Source: Strigamia acuminata
Taxonomy: Eukaryota; Arthropoda; Chilopoda; Geophilomorpha; Linotaeniidae
Length of the DNA stretch: 64,000 bases
Direction of reading: 5' to 3'
Assembly (NCBI GenBank): GCA_949358305.1
Contig: OX442314.1
Coordinates: 62,319,369-62,383,368 of the forward strand
Shown here: positions 8,455 to 19,238 of the stretch, piece by piece
How positions within the stretch are numbered: the stretch's first letter is position 1
How the letters are laid out: every line of letters begins with the position of its first letter
Translations under genes and position numbers: made by a program
The notes under the pieces: generated by a model
Databases searched by the model: none
What the model was told of the DNA's origin: nothing
Seen by the model: the letters and a program-made list of their open reading frames with translations, nothing else

Positions 8455-9370
8455 ACCTATCTAGCTGTCTCCAACTCAGCCAGTCTACAAGCTAGCGCAA
8501 GTCGCAACGGTGTGTCATCCTTCTCAGCTAATTGTCATTTCACAATCATCATCACATTTCAAACTCTATCAGCTAAACTTCCTACTTGTTCATATTCTTC
8601 ATGTCTTTTTTGAGGCTAATTTTATTCAACTTGACTTGAATCTTTGTTGGTTTGTCTCATTTGGAGAAAAAAGGAACTTATGGCGCAATGTCATCAAACC
8701 GGAGCACCACCTGGCGGATCCCGAGTGCTTTAATGGATGCCAAAATGTTCGTTCGGCCCGATGCGTTTGTATCATGATTTCGGCATTAGAAAGAGGTCGA
8801 GAAATTCTGCAACCAGGCTCATTCGATTGGAAATTGCATTCCACACAAGCCTGTATGTTTTTCTACTTGATTTCATCGAGGAAAGATTCCGTTTCGGGCG
8901 ATCGAAGCCGGCGACCGCATGGCAAATTTCGTGCTGGCAAATTTAATTTCAATTCGACCCTAAAAACAAAAAAAAATGAAAAATGAACGGTTTAAAATAT
9001 TTAAAAAATGTTTCCTGTGCAGAATTTGCCTCTCTTTCTAATGGTGCCAATAACTTTTTGATCTGTGCTACAGTTTTTTTTTTTTTTTTTTATTTTTGAA
9101 AAAACGATAACTGTCATTTGCCAAAGAAGGAATGAAATAAATCAACAAAATTTGTGAGAAATTGTGGGAAATTGTTGTTTAATGTTTCAAAAATTTGTCT
9201 ACCTTAATAATTAGCATTGTCTAAAATGGATGAGTGTACACATTGCCCCATAACTGGTCTGGTCTGGTCTAAATATGACCCACGCTGCATTCCTATATCA
9301 AAATTGCAATTATTTATCAGATAATTAAATAAATTAATAAAAATTCATCACAATTCACTGAGAAATTCAT

Positions 9371-9480
9371 CAAAAGCCATCTAAATCCATCTAAATCCAT
9401 CAAAAGCCATCGAAATCCATCGAAATCCATCGAAATCTATCTAAATCCATCTAAATCCATCAAAAGCCATCGAAATTCAC
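9371..9480. repeat. Decamer minisatellite in the spacer
   Basis: Eleven 10-bp units in perfect register, built from caaaagccat, cgaaatccat, ctaaatccat and cgaaatctat. The same array occurs in every spacer of the window, so it is part of the U2 unit. Confidence 0.9.
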
Positions 9481-9964
9481 CAAGAAATCATCAAAATTCA
9501 CGAGAATTTCAACAAATTTCAAGAAAATTCCGACACCTACCATCAAAAGTTGATGAAAATCCATCTAATCCCATCAAATGCCATCGAAATTCACCAAGAA
9601 ATCTTCAAAATTCACGAAAATTGATCAAAATTTCAAGAAAATTCACGAAAATTGATCAAAATTTCAAGGAAATTCTGACACACCATCAAAAGTTGATGAA
9701 AATTTGGACAAAAATTTCATCAAAATCAATTTTAGAAATAGCATAGAGCCAGCCACATTTCAATTCAATTCATACAAACAGAATTAAACAAAACAAAATA
9801 GCTGGAGCTGCTCACCTGACCAGCTCAGCTCAGCTCAGCTCACGGAATGGCACAGTCCTGCCAGCTCACTCCACCTTGTATAACCACATGCATATATATA
9901 CCCAGTACATACTACATGTAGACCAATACCCTAGTGTTATATAATAGCCTTTTTGTACCTCATT

Positions 9965-9973
9965 TCTAATTTT
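9965..9973 (-). terminator. Candidate snRNA 3' box of U2
   Basis: On the minus strand AAAATTAGA fits the AAARNNAGA core of the snRNA 3'-end formation box. It lies 36 nt past the U2 3' end, further than the usual 9-19 nt, with an ATT microsatellite between. The same arrangement is found at every U2 in the window. Match by pattern only. Confidence 0.35.
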
Positions 9974-10009
9974 GTATTATTATTATTATTATTATATGAT
10001 TCTCCCGAA

Positions 10010-10200
10010 GGAGTGGGCCGATCCTGGAGTTACTGCTATACCAGGCCAACCCGTGGCAGGGGTGGAGCAAGCTCCGAGCACCTCACCGCATTCCAAAAAT
10101 CAGTTTAATATTCTGGGTCCTCAATGAGGACCGTATCAGATATTAAGCTGATAAGAACAGATACTACACTTTGATCTTAGCCAAAAGGCCGAGAAGCGAT
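10010..10200 (-). ncRNA. U2: U2 snRNA, intact copy 1 (reference)
   Basis: U2 RNA pairs with the intron branch site in the spliceosome. Read on the minus strand, it begins ATCGCTTCTCGGCC at 10200 and shows every hallmark: the U6-pairing 5' end and GTAGTA branch recognition at nt 34-39. Stem-loop IIa is ggtcctcattgaggacc (nt 69-85), the Sm site is GATTTTTGG (nt 100-108), and 3' stem-loops include GGAGCTTGCTCC. The length of about 191 nt is normal; the 3' end is uncertain by a few bases. A ctcc-ttcg-ggag hairpin (10002-10013) overlaps the 3' end. I could not identify a proximal sequence element or octamer with confidence in the upstream side (10201 onward). Confidence 0.97.
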
Positions 10201-11755
10201 ACCTATCTAGCTGTCTCCAACTCAGCCAGTCTACAAGCTAGCGCAAGTCGCAACGGTGTGTCATCCTTCTCAGCTAATTGTCATTTCACAATCATCATCA
10301 CATTTCAAACTCTATCAGCTAAACTTCCTACTTGTTCATATTCTTCATGTCTTTTTTGAGGCTAATTTTATTCAACTTGACTTGAATCTTTGTTGGTTTG
10401 TCTCATTTGGAGAAAAAAGGAACTTATGGCGCAATGTCATCAAACCGGAGCACCACCTGGCGGATCCCGAGTGCTTTAATGGATGCCAAAATGTTCGTTC
10501 GGCCCGATGCGTTTGTATCATGATTTCGGCATTAGAAAGAGGTCGAGAAATTCTGCAACCAGGCTCATTCGATTGGAAATTGCATTCCACACAAGCCTGT
10601 ATGTTTTTCTACTTGATTTCATCGAGGAAAGATTCCGTTTCGGGCGATCGAAGCCGGCGACCGCATGGCAAATTTCGTGCTGGCAAATTTAATTTCAATT
10701 CGACCCTAAAAACAAAAAAAAATGAAAAATGAACGGTTTAAAATATTTAAAAAATGTTTCCTGTGCAGAATTTGCCTCTCTTTCTAATGGTGCCAATAAC
10801 TTTTTGATCTGTGCTACAGTTTTTTTTTTTTTTTTTTATTTTTCAAAAAACGATAACTGTCATTTGCCAAAGAAGGAATGAAATAAATCAACAAAATTTG
10901 TGAGAAATTGTGGGAAATTGTTGTTTAATGTTTCAAAAATTTGTCTACCTTAATAATTAGCATTGTCTAAAATGGATGAGTGTACACATTGCCCCATAAC
11001 TGGTCTGGTCTGGTCTAAATATGACCCACGCTGCATTCCTATATCAAAATTGCAATTATTTATCAGATAATTAAATAAATTAATAAAAATTCATCACAAT
11101 TCACTGAGAAATTCATCAAAAGCCATCTAAATCCATCTAAATCCATCAAAAGCCATCGAAATCCATCGAAATCCATCGAAATCTATCTAAATCCATCTAA
11201 ATCCATCAAAAGCCATCGAAATTCACCAAGAAATCATCAAAATTCACGAGAATTTCAACAAATTTCAAGAAAATTCCGACACCTACCATCAAAAGTTGAT
11301 GAAAATCCATCTAATCCCATCAAATGCCATCGAAATTCACCAAGAAATCTTCAAAATTCACGAAAATTGATCAAAATTTCAAGGAAATTCACGAAAATTG
11401 ATCAAAATTTCAAGGAAATTCTGACACACCATCAAAAGTTGATGAAAATTTGGACAAAAATTTCATCAAAATCAATTTTAGAAATAGCATAGAGCCAGCC
11501 ACATTTCAATTCAATTCATACAAACAGAATTAAACAAAACAAAATAGCTGGAGCTGCTCACCTGACCAGCTCAGCTCAGCTCAGCTCACGGAATGGCACA
11601 GTCCTGCCAGCTCACTCCACCTTGTATAACCACATGCATATATATACCCAGTACATACTACATGTAGACCAATACCCTAGTGTTATATAATAGCCTTTTT
11701 GTACCTCATTTCTAATTTTGTATTATTATTATTATTATTATATGATTCTCCCGAA
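10201..11755. repeat. Inter-U2 spacer 3 (1555 bp)
   Basis: Standard spacer with T18 followed by the majority c variant (tttttcaaaa). It differs from spacer 2 only by single bases that I could see. No gene recognised. Confidence 0.9.
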
Positions 11756-11906
11756 GGAGTGGGCCGATCCTGGAGTTACTGCTATACCAGGCCAACCCGT
11801 GGCAGGGGTGGAGCAAGCTCCGAGCACCTCACCGCATTCCAAAAATCAGTTTAATATTCTGGGTCCTCAATGAGGACCGTATCAGATATTAAGCTGATAA
11901 GAACAG
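11756..11906 (-). pseudogene. U2: U2 snRNA 3' part (nt 41-191), split by sB
   Basis: 151 nt, no internal change seen relative to intact copies. Ends at agaacag immediately before the element. Confidence 0.95.
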
Positions 11907-13943
11907 CCGCCAGGGAAGGTTGCATGCCAAGTGGCTCCTACCGTCGATCCCGTTTTTGAGACCTTTATGCACGATTTTTGGATTTTCCTGCAGTAAATAC
12001 AGCGTATACATGTGCATTCGACCTTTGCACGTGGTTTTTGGCAAGTTTTCCGTAAGTTTTTGGCAGTTTTTTGACTTTTTTGCGATCGCCGAAACACGTG
12101 GCGACGATCGCCGATCTTCCGTCTTCGATTCCGAGATTTCTAACGGTCCGTTTGCTGTGTTCTTTACACGAAACTGACCGCCAGCACCTCCTCTACAAGT
12201 GGGTATTGGTTTCGGAACCGGGAGAAGTCTTTTTTCGCCGTTTTCGCGACTTTTTGTGACCGCCGAAACACGTGGCGACGATCGCCGAATTCCCGTTATC
12301 GGTTTTTCGGCAACTACAGGCCGTAGATAGGTCGAATTGGTGTGTTCTTGGCACCAAATTGTGCGCCAGAACCTCCTCTGTCGATCTCTATTGGTTTCCG
12401 GTTCAACCGGAATCGTTTTTCGGTCGAATTTTTCGTTTTTCGTCCGATTCGCGATCGGCGAATACACGCGGTATTGATATACGTCGCCCAGACGTTTTTC
12501 TTTCGTGCCGATGGATAGAATTATCGATTGCAGACTTGATGCTGGCTTAACACCCATACATCTACTAGAAGCTCTTCTTAAAAAGCTAGGAAGACACACG
12601 GAAGATGGAGAACCCACGATCAAAGGGATTCAATGTGTCGGTGGTTTAAAATTCGAAGCTTTGCTGACCAGTCAGGAACTGGTCGACCAACTAGCTGATT
12701 CCAGCGGTGCTACGGTCGACGGTTTGCGAATTTTGTGGGCACCACGAATTCGTCGTGACAAACGTGTTATTGTTAAAGGACTTTCGATGACGGTTCCACT
12801 GGCCGAGGTGGATTACGAAATGCGCAAGTTGGGCAGTGTAACGTCCGTAGCGTACGAGAAGTTCGAAAACCATGAGTCGATTATCAATGGAAACATCATC
12901 GTGATGATTACCAGCGACAATTTGCCTAGCAAAATCGTAATTGGGGATTTTTCTGGCCACCTTATCTACAAGGGCATGGGCCCCTACTGCCCCAAGTGCG
13001 ACACGACGGACCACTACGCATCGGTGTGCCCGAAAACGAAATGTTATAACTGTAATGAGTTTGGCCACGTAAGCAGATTTTGCACGACTGACTGCAAAAC
13101 TTGTAACAAACCGGGACACACGTCTGCCAACTGCCGTGTCCGTGTCCGTGCTGCGAAGTCGAAAAACGCAGCGCAAGAAATTCGAAAACCGAGCGATCCG
13201 AAGAATATTACGTGCTATAACTGCAAAAAACGGGGCCATATCAGCAGCGATTGCAAGGAAAACTGCGGGATCTGCAAGAAGCCGGGCCATATTTCGAGAG
13301 ACTGCTCGATTCGACACGAAAAAATGGCCAAGAAAACCAAAGCGCCCACAGAAAAGCGACGACGAGATGAAACGAAACAGATTGACGAAACGAAACCGGT
13401 TGACGAAACGAAACCGGTTGACGAAACGACTGTCATGGAACAAATCGCCCCTGTTGCCACTGCTGCTTCCGTCTCAAAAACTATCGTCCCGGACAGGTAC
13501 AGCGATTTGACCGTGGAGGAATACGAAGCATATTGCGCGGAGCAAAATAGATTATGTTTTGGCGATACGGACAGCGAGGACAGCGAGGGGGAGAACGAAA
13601 TGGACTTTGAAGAGCAGACGAAACGAACCAGGGACGACAGCGATGATGATTTCACGGTTGTGAAAAACAAGAAATCGCGGATAAAGGAACGACGATCCTG
13701 ATCCTGCCGCAAGAAAAACTTGACAAAAATACGGTTTTGTTCTTAATTGACAATTGATTAACTTTTATTGTTCGTTTACTTATTTATTATAATGTATTAT
13801 TATTATCGTAACTCTTGTATAATATGCATCTATACGTGATGGGTGCTCGATTATTGTGAATTTTTAATTATGTAACCAATTGGTGTGCACTTGTACTCCT
13901 TTTTTAGTCGGATAGAAATAAAATGGCCCTAAGGGTATTAAGC
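11907..13943 (+). mobile_element. sB: ORF1-only non-autonomous element (2037 bp)
   Basis: Same ends, site and orientation as sA. It is 18 bp shorter than the 2055-bp standard because one PVDETK unit is missing. Its 5' UTR lacks the extra T of sA/sD, so the antisense frame there stays open. It carries the tcggatag variant before the poly(A) signal. Target duplication at 13944-13960. Confidence 0.95.
12511..13701 (+). CDS. ORF1: ORF1 protein of sB (396 aa)
   Basis: Begins at the ATG at 12511 (MDRIID). Identical in plan to sA ORF1, with all five zinc knuckles intact. Two PVDETK hexapeptides instead of three, an in-frame loss of 18 bp that looks like replication slippage in the repeat gacgaaacgaaaccggtt. 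Confidence 0.92.
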   Translation: MDRIIDCRLDAGLTPIHLLEALLKKLGRHTEDGEPTIKGIQCVGGLKFEALLTSQELVDQLADSSGATVDGLRILWAPRIRRDKRVIVKGLSMTVPLAEVDYEMRKLGSVTSVAYEKFENHESIINGNIIVMITSDNLPSKIVIGDFSGHLIYKGMGPYCPKCDTTDHYASVCPKTKCYNCNEFGHVSRFCTTDCKTCNKPGHTSANCRVRVRAAKSKNAAQEIRKPSDPKNITCYNCKKRGHISSDCKENCGICKKPGHISRDCSIRHEKMAKKTKAPTEKRRRDETKQIDETKPVDETKPVDETTVMEQIAPVATAASVSKTIVPDRYSDLTVEEYEAYCAEQNRLCFGDTDSEDSEGENEMDFEEQTKRTRDDSDDDFTVVKNKKSRIKERRS

Positions 13944-14000
13944 TAAGCTGATAAGAACAGATACTACACTTTGATCTTAGCCAAAAGGCCGAGAAGCGAT
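13944..14000 (-). pseudogene. U2: U2 snRNA 5' part (nt 1-57), split by sB
   Basis: Target duplication plus nt 40-1; partner of the 3' part at 11756-11906. Confidence 0.95.
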
Positions 14001-15555
14001 ACCTATCTAGCTGTCTCCAACTCAGCCAGTCTACAAGCTAGCGCAAGTCGCAACGGTGTGTCATCCTTCTCAGCTAATTGTCATTTCACAATCATCATCA
14101 CATTTCAAACTCTATCAGCTAAACTTCCTACTTGTTCATATTCTTCATGTCTTTTTTGAGGCTAATTTTATTCAACTTGACTTGAATCTTTGTTGGTTTG
14201 TCTCATTTGGAGAAAAAAGGAACTTATGGCGCAATGTCATCAAACCGGAGCACCACCTGGCGGATCCCGAGTGCTTTAATGGATGCCAAAATGTTCGTTC
14301 GGCCCGATGCGTTTGTATCATGATTTCGGCATTAGAAAGAGGTCGAGAAATTCTGCAACCAGGCTCATTCGATTGGAAATTGCATTCCACACAAGCCTGT
14401 ATGTTTTTCTACTTGATTTCATCGAGGAAAGATTCCGTTTCGGGCGATCGAAGCCGGCGACCGCATGGCAAATTTCGTGCTGGCAAATTTAATTTCAATT
14501 CGACCCTAAAAACAAAAAAAAATGAAAAATGAACGGTTTAAAATATTTAAAAAATGTTTCCTGTGCAGAATTTGCCTCTCTTTCTAATGGTGCCAATAAC
14601 TTTTTGATCTGTGCTACAGTTTTTTTTTTTTTTTTTTATTTTTCAAAAAACGATAACTGTCATTTGCCAAAGAAGGAATGAAATAAATCAACAAAATTTG
14701 TGAGAAATTGTGGGAAATTGTTGTTTAATGTTTCAAAAATTTGTCTACCTTAATAATTAGCATTGTCTAAAATGGATGAGTGTACACATTGCCCCATAAC
14801 TGGTCTGGTCTGGTCTAAATATGACCCACGCTGCATTCCTATATCAAAATTGCAATTATTTATCAGATAATTAAATAAATTAATAAAAATTCATCACAAT
14901 TCACTGAGAAATTCATCAAAAGCCATCTAAATCCATCTAAATCCATCAAAAGCCATCGAAATCCATCGAAATCCATCGAAATCTATCTAAATCCATCTAA
15001 ATCCATCAAAAGCCATCGAAATTCACCAAGAAATCATCAAAATTCACGAGAATTTCAACAAATTTCAAGAAAATTCCGACACCTACCATCAAAAGTTGAT
15101 GAAAATCCATCTAATCCCATCAAATGCCATCGAAATTCACCAAGAAATCTTCAAAATTCACGAAAATTGATCAAAATTTCAAGGAAATTCACGAAAATTG
15201 ATCAAAATTTCAAGGAAATTCTGACACACCATCAAAAGTTGATGAAAATTTGGACAAAAATTTCATCAAAATCAATTTTAGAAATAGCATAGAGCCAGCC
15301 ACATTTCAATTCAATTCATACAAACAGAATTAAACAAAACAAAATAGCTGGAGCTGCTCACCTGACCAGCTCAGCTCAGCTCAGCTCACGGAATGGCACA
15401 GTCCTGCCAGCTCACTCCACCTTGTATAACCACATGCATATATATACCCAGTACATACTACATGTAGACCAATACCCTAGTGTTATATAATAGCCTTTTT
15501 GTACCTCATTTCTAATTTTGTATTATTATTATTATTATTATATGATTCTCCCGAA
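14001..15555. repeat. Inter-U2 spacer 4 (1555 bp)
   Basis: Standard spacer, majority c variant after T18; nothing else seen. Confidence 0.9.
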
Positions 15556-15746
15556 GGAGTGGGCCGATCCTGGAGTTACTGCTATACCAGGCCAACCCGT
15601 GGCAGGGGTGGAGCAAGCTCCGAGCACCTCACCGCATTCCAAAAATCAGTTTAATATTCTGGGTCCTCAATGAGGACCGTATCAGATATTAAGCTGATAA
15701 GAACAGATACTACACTTTGATCTTAGCCAAAAGGCCGAGAAGCGAT
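15556..15746 (-). ncRNA. U2: U2 snRNA, intact copy 2
   Basis: Identical by eye to the copy at 10010-10200. First of three consecutive uninterrupted units, the longest intact run in the window. Confidence 0.97.
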
Positions 15747-17301
15747 ACCTATCTAGCTGTCTCCAACTCAGCCAGTCTACAAGCTAGCGCAAGTCGCAAC
15801 GGTGTGTCATCCTTCTCAGCTAATTGTCATTTCACAATCATCATCACATTTCAAACTCTATCAGCTAAACTTCCTACTTGTTCATATTCTTCATGTCTTT
15901 TTTGAGGCTAATTTTATTCAACTTGACTTGAATCTTTGTTGGTTTGTCTCATTTGGAGAAAAAAGGAACTTATGGCGCAATGTCATCAAACCGGAGCACC
16001 ACCTGGCGGATCCCGAGTGCTTTAATGGATGCCAAAATGTTCGTTCGGCCCGATGCGTTTGTATCATGATTTCGGCATTAGAAAGAGGTCGAGAAATTCT
16101 GCAACCAGGCTCATTCGATTGGAAATTGCATTCCACACAAGCCTGTATGTTTTTCTACTTGATTTCATCGAGGAAAGATTCCGTTTCGGGCGATCGAAGC
16201 CGGCGACCGCATGGCAAATTTCGTGCTGGCAAATTTAATTTCAATTCGACCCTAAAAACAAAAAAAAATGAAAAATGAACGGTTTAAAATATTTAAAAAA
16301 TGTTTCCTGTGCAGAATTTGCCTCTCTTTCTAATGGTGCCAATAACTTTTTGATCTGTGCTACAGTTTTTTTTTTTTTTTTTTATTTTTCAAAAAACGAT
16401 AACTGTCATTTGCCAAAGAAGGAATGAAATAAATCAACAAAATTTGTGAGAAATTGTGGGAAATTGTTGTTTAATGTTTCAAAAATTTGTCTACCTTAAT
16501 AATTAGCATTGTCTAAAATGGATGAGTGTACACATTGCCCCATAACTGGTCTGGTCTGGTCTAAATATGACCCACGCTGCATTCCTATATCAAAATTGCA
16601 ATTATTTATCAGATAATTAAATAAATTAATAAAAATTCATCACAATTCACTGAGAAATTCATCAAAAGCCATCTAAATCCATCTAAATCCATCAAAAGCC
16701 ATCGAAATCCATCGAAATCCATCGAAATCTATCTAAATCCATCTAAATCCATCAAAAGCCATCGAAATTCACCAAGAAATCATCAAAATTCACGAGAATT
16801 TCAACAAATTTCAAGAAAATTCCGACACCTACCATCAAAAGTTGATGAAAATCCATCTAATCCCATCAAATGCCATCGAAATTCACCAAGAAATCTTCAA
16901 AATTCACGAAAATTGATCAAAATTTCAAGAAAATTCACGAAAATTGATCAAAATTTCAAGGAAATTCTGACACACCATCAAAAGTTGATGAAAATTTGGA
17001 CAAAAATTTCATCAAAATCAATTTTAGAAATAGCATAGAGCCAGCCACATTTCAATTCAATTCATACAAACAGAATTAAACAAAACAAAATAGCTGGAGC
17101 TGCTCACCTGACCAGCTCAGCTCAGCTCAGCTCACGGAATGGCACAGTCCTGCCAGCTCACTCCACCTTGTATAACCACATGCATATATATACCCAGTAC
17201 ATACTACATGTAGACCAATACCCTAGTGTTATATAATAGCCTTTTTGTACCTCATTTCTAATTTTGTATTATTATTATTATTATTATATGATTCTCCCGA
17301 A
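15747..17301. repeat. Inter-U2 spacer 5 (1555 bp)
   Basis: Standard spacer. Carries the tcaagaaaattc variant near 16925, otherwise seen only in spacer 2, but not that spacer's g variant. This combination suggests recombination or conversion between units. Confidence 0.9.
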
Positions 17302-17492
17302 GGAGTGGGCCGATCCTGGAGTTACTGCTATACCAGGCCAACCCGTGGCAGGGGTGGAGCAAGCTCCGAGCACCTCACCGCATTCCAAAAATCAGTTTAA
17401 TATTCTGGGTCCTCAATGAGGACCGTATCAGATATTAAGCTGATAAGAACAGATACTACACTTTGATCTTAGCCAAAAGGCCGAGAAGCGAT
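17302..17492 (-). ncRNA. U2: U2 snRNA, intact copy 3
   Basis: All U2 hallmarks present, no difference seen from the reference copy. Middle of the three-unit intact run. Confidence 0.97.
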
Positions 17493-19047
17493 ACCTATCT
17501 AGCTGTCTCCAACTCAGCCAGTCTACAAGCTAGCGCAAGTCGCAACGGTGTGTCATCCTTCTCAGCTAATTGTCATTTCACAATCATCATCACATTTCAA
17601 ACTCTATCAGCTAAACTTCCTACTTGTTCATATTCTTCATGTCTTTTTTGAGGCTAATTTTATTCAACTTGACTTGAATCTTTGTTGGTTTGTCTCATTT
17701 GGAGAAAAAAGGAACTTATGGCGCAATGTCATCAAACCGGAGCACCACCTGGCGGATCCCGAGTGCTTTAATGGATGCCAAAATGTTCGTTCGGCCCGAT
17801 GCGTTTGTATCATGATTTCGGCATTAGAAAGAGGTCGAGAAATTCTGCAACCAGGCTCATTCGATTGGAAATTGCATTCCACACAAGCCTGTATGTTTTT
17901 CTACTTGATTTCATCGAGGAAAGATTCCGTTTCGGGCGATCGAAGCCGGCGACCGCATGGCAAATTTCGTGCTGGCAAATTTAATTTCAATTCGACCCTA
18001 AAAACAAAAAAAAATGAAAAATGAACGGTTTAAAATATTTAAAAAATGTTTCCTGTGCAGAATTTGCCTCTCTTTCTAATGGTGCCAATAACTTTTTGAT
18101 CTGTGCTACAGTTTTTTTTTTTTTTTTTTATTTTTCAAAAAACGATAACTGTCATTTGCCAAAGAAGGAATGAAATAAATCAACAAAATTTGTGAGAAAT
18201 TGTGGGAAATTGTTGTTTAATGTTTCAAAAATTTGTCTACCTTAATAATTAGCATTGTCTAAAATGGATGAGTGTACACATTGCCCCATAACTGGTCTGG
18301 TCTGGTCTAAATATGACCCACGCTGCATTCCTATATCAAAATTGCAATTATTTATCAGATAATTAAATAAATTAATAAAAATTCATCACAATTCACTGAG
18401 AAATTCATCAAAAGCCATCTAAATCCATCTAAATCCATCAAAAGCCATCGAAATCCATCGAAATCCATCGAAATCTATCTAAATCCATCTAAATCCATCA
18501 AAAGCCATCGAAATTCACCAAGAAATCATCAAAATTCACGAGAATTTCAACAAATTTCAAGAAAATTCCGACACCTACCATCAAAAGTTGATGAAAATCC
18601 ATCTAATCCCATCAAATGCCATCGAAATTCACCAAGAAATCTTCAAAATTCACGAAAATTGATCAAAATTTCAAGGAAATTCACGAAAATTGATCAAAAT
18701 TTCAAGGAAATTCTGACACACCATCAAAAGTTGATGAAAATTTGGACAAAAATTTCATCAAAATCAATTTTAGAAATAGCATAGAGCCAGCCACATTTCA
18801 ATTCAATTCATACAAACAGAATTAAACAAAACAAAATAGCTGGAGCTGCTCACCTGACCAGCTCAGCTCAGCTCAGCTCACGGAATGGCACAGTCCTGCC
18901 AGCTCACTCCACCTTGTATAACCACATGCATATATATACCCAGTACATACTACATGTAGACCAATACCCTAGTGTTATATAATAGCCTTTTTGTACCTCA
19001 TTTCTAATTTTGTATTATTATTATTATTATTATATGATTCTCCCGAA
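17493..19047. repeat. Inter-U2 spacer 6 (1555 bp)
   Basis: Standard spacer, majority variants. Confidence 0.9.
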
Positions 19048-19238
19048 GGAGTGGGCCGATCCTGGAGTTACTGCTATACCAGGCCAACCCGTGGCAGGGG
19101 TGGAGCAAGCTCCGAGCACCTCACCGCATTCCAAAAATCAGTTTAATATTCTGGGTCCTCAATGAGGACCGTATCAGATATTAAGCTGATAAGAACAGAT
19201 ACTACACTTTGATCTTAGCCAAAAGGCCGAGAAGCGAT
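19048..19238 (-). ncRNA. U2: U2 snRNA, intact copy 4
   Basis: No difference seen from the reference copy. Last of the intact run before K2. Confidence 0.97.

Larger units (their letters stand above)
8455..10009. repeat. Inter-U2 spacer 2 (1555 bp, reference)
   Basis: Standard spacer. Reading from the left: U2 upstream region of the gene ending at 8454, a 300-bp segment of mixed composition around 8690-8970, T18 at 9074-9091, an exact 10-bp-register minisatellite (ccatcgaaat/ccatctaaat types) at 9371-9480, less regular CATC/AATTCAC repeats to about 9740, (cagct)4 at 9821-9840, and an ATT microsatellite near 9975-9995. Variants: g after the T-run (as in spacers 1 and 9), and tcaagaaaattc near 9633 (shared with spacer 15747-17301). 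Open frames in it are short and not gene-like. Confidence 0.9.

Noticed and set aside
8425-8613. A 62-codon frame beginning inside the U2 5' end
   Set aside because: It begins at TTG within U2 read on the opposite strand and is a by-product of snRNA sequence.
8690-8970. Mixed-composition block in each spacer as a possible tRNA, 5S or spliced-leader gene
   Set aside because: I could find no A/B boxes, clover-leaf arms or a donor-site and Sm-site pair that would support an RNA gene.
8510-8986. A 158-codon plus-strand open frame repeated in nearly every spacer
   Set aside because: It starts without a clear ATG context, overlaps the U2 promoter side, has low-complexity ends and no recognisable domain. 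It is open in all units only because the units are homogenised, and the 123-bp block breaks it in spacer 1.
9371-9480. Regular 10-bp repeats that might suggest a CRISPR-like array
   Set aside because: Units are contiguous decamers without spacers, in a eukaryotic snRNA array; this is a minisatellite.
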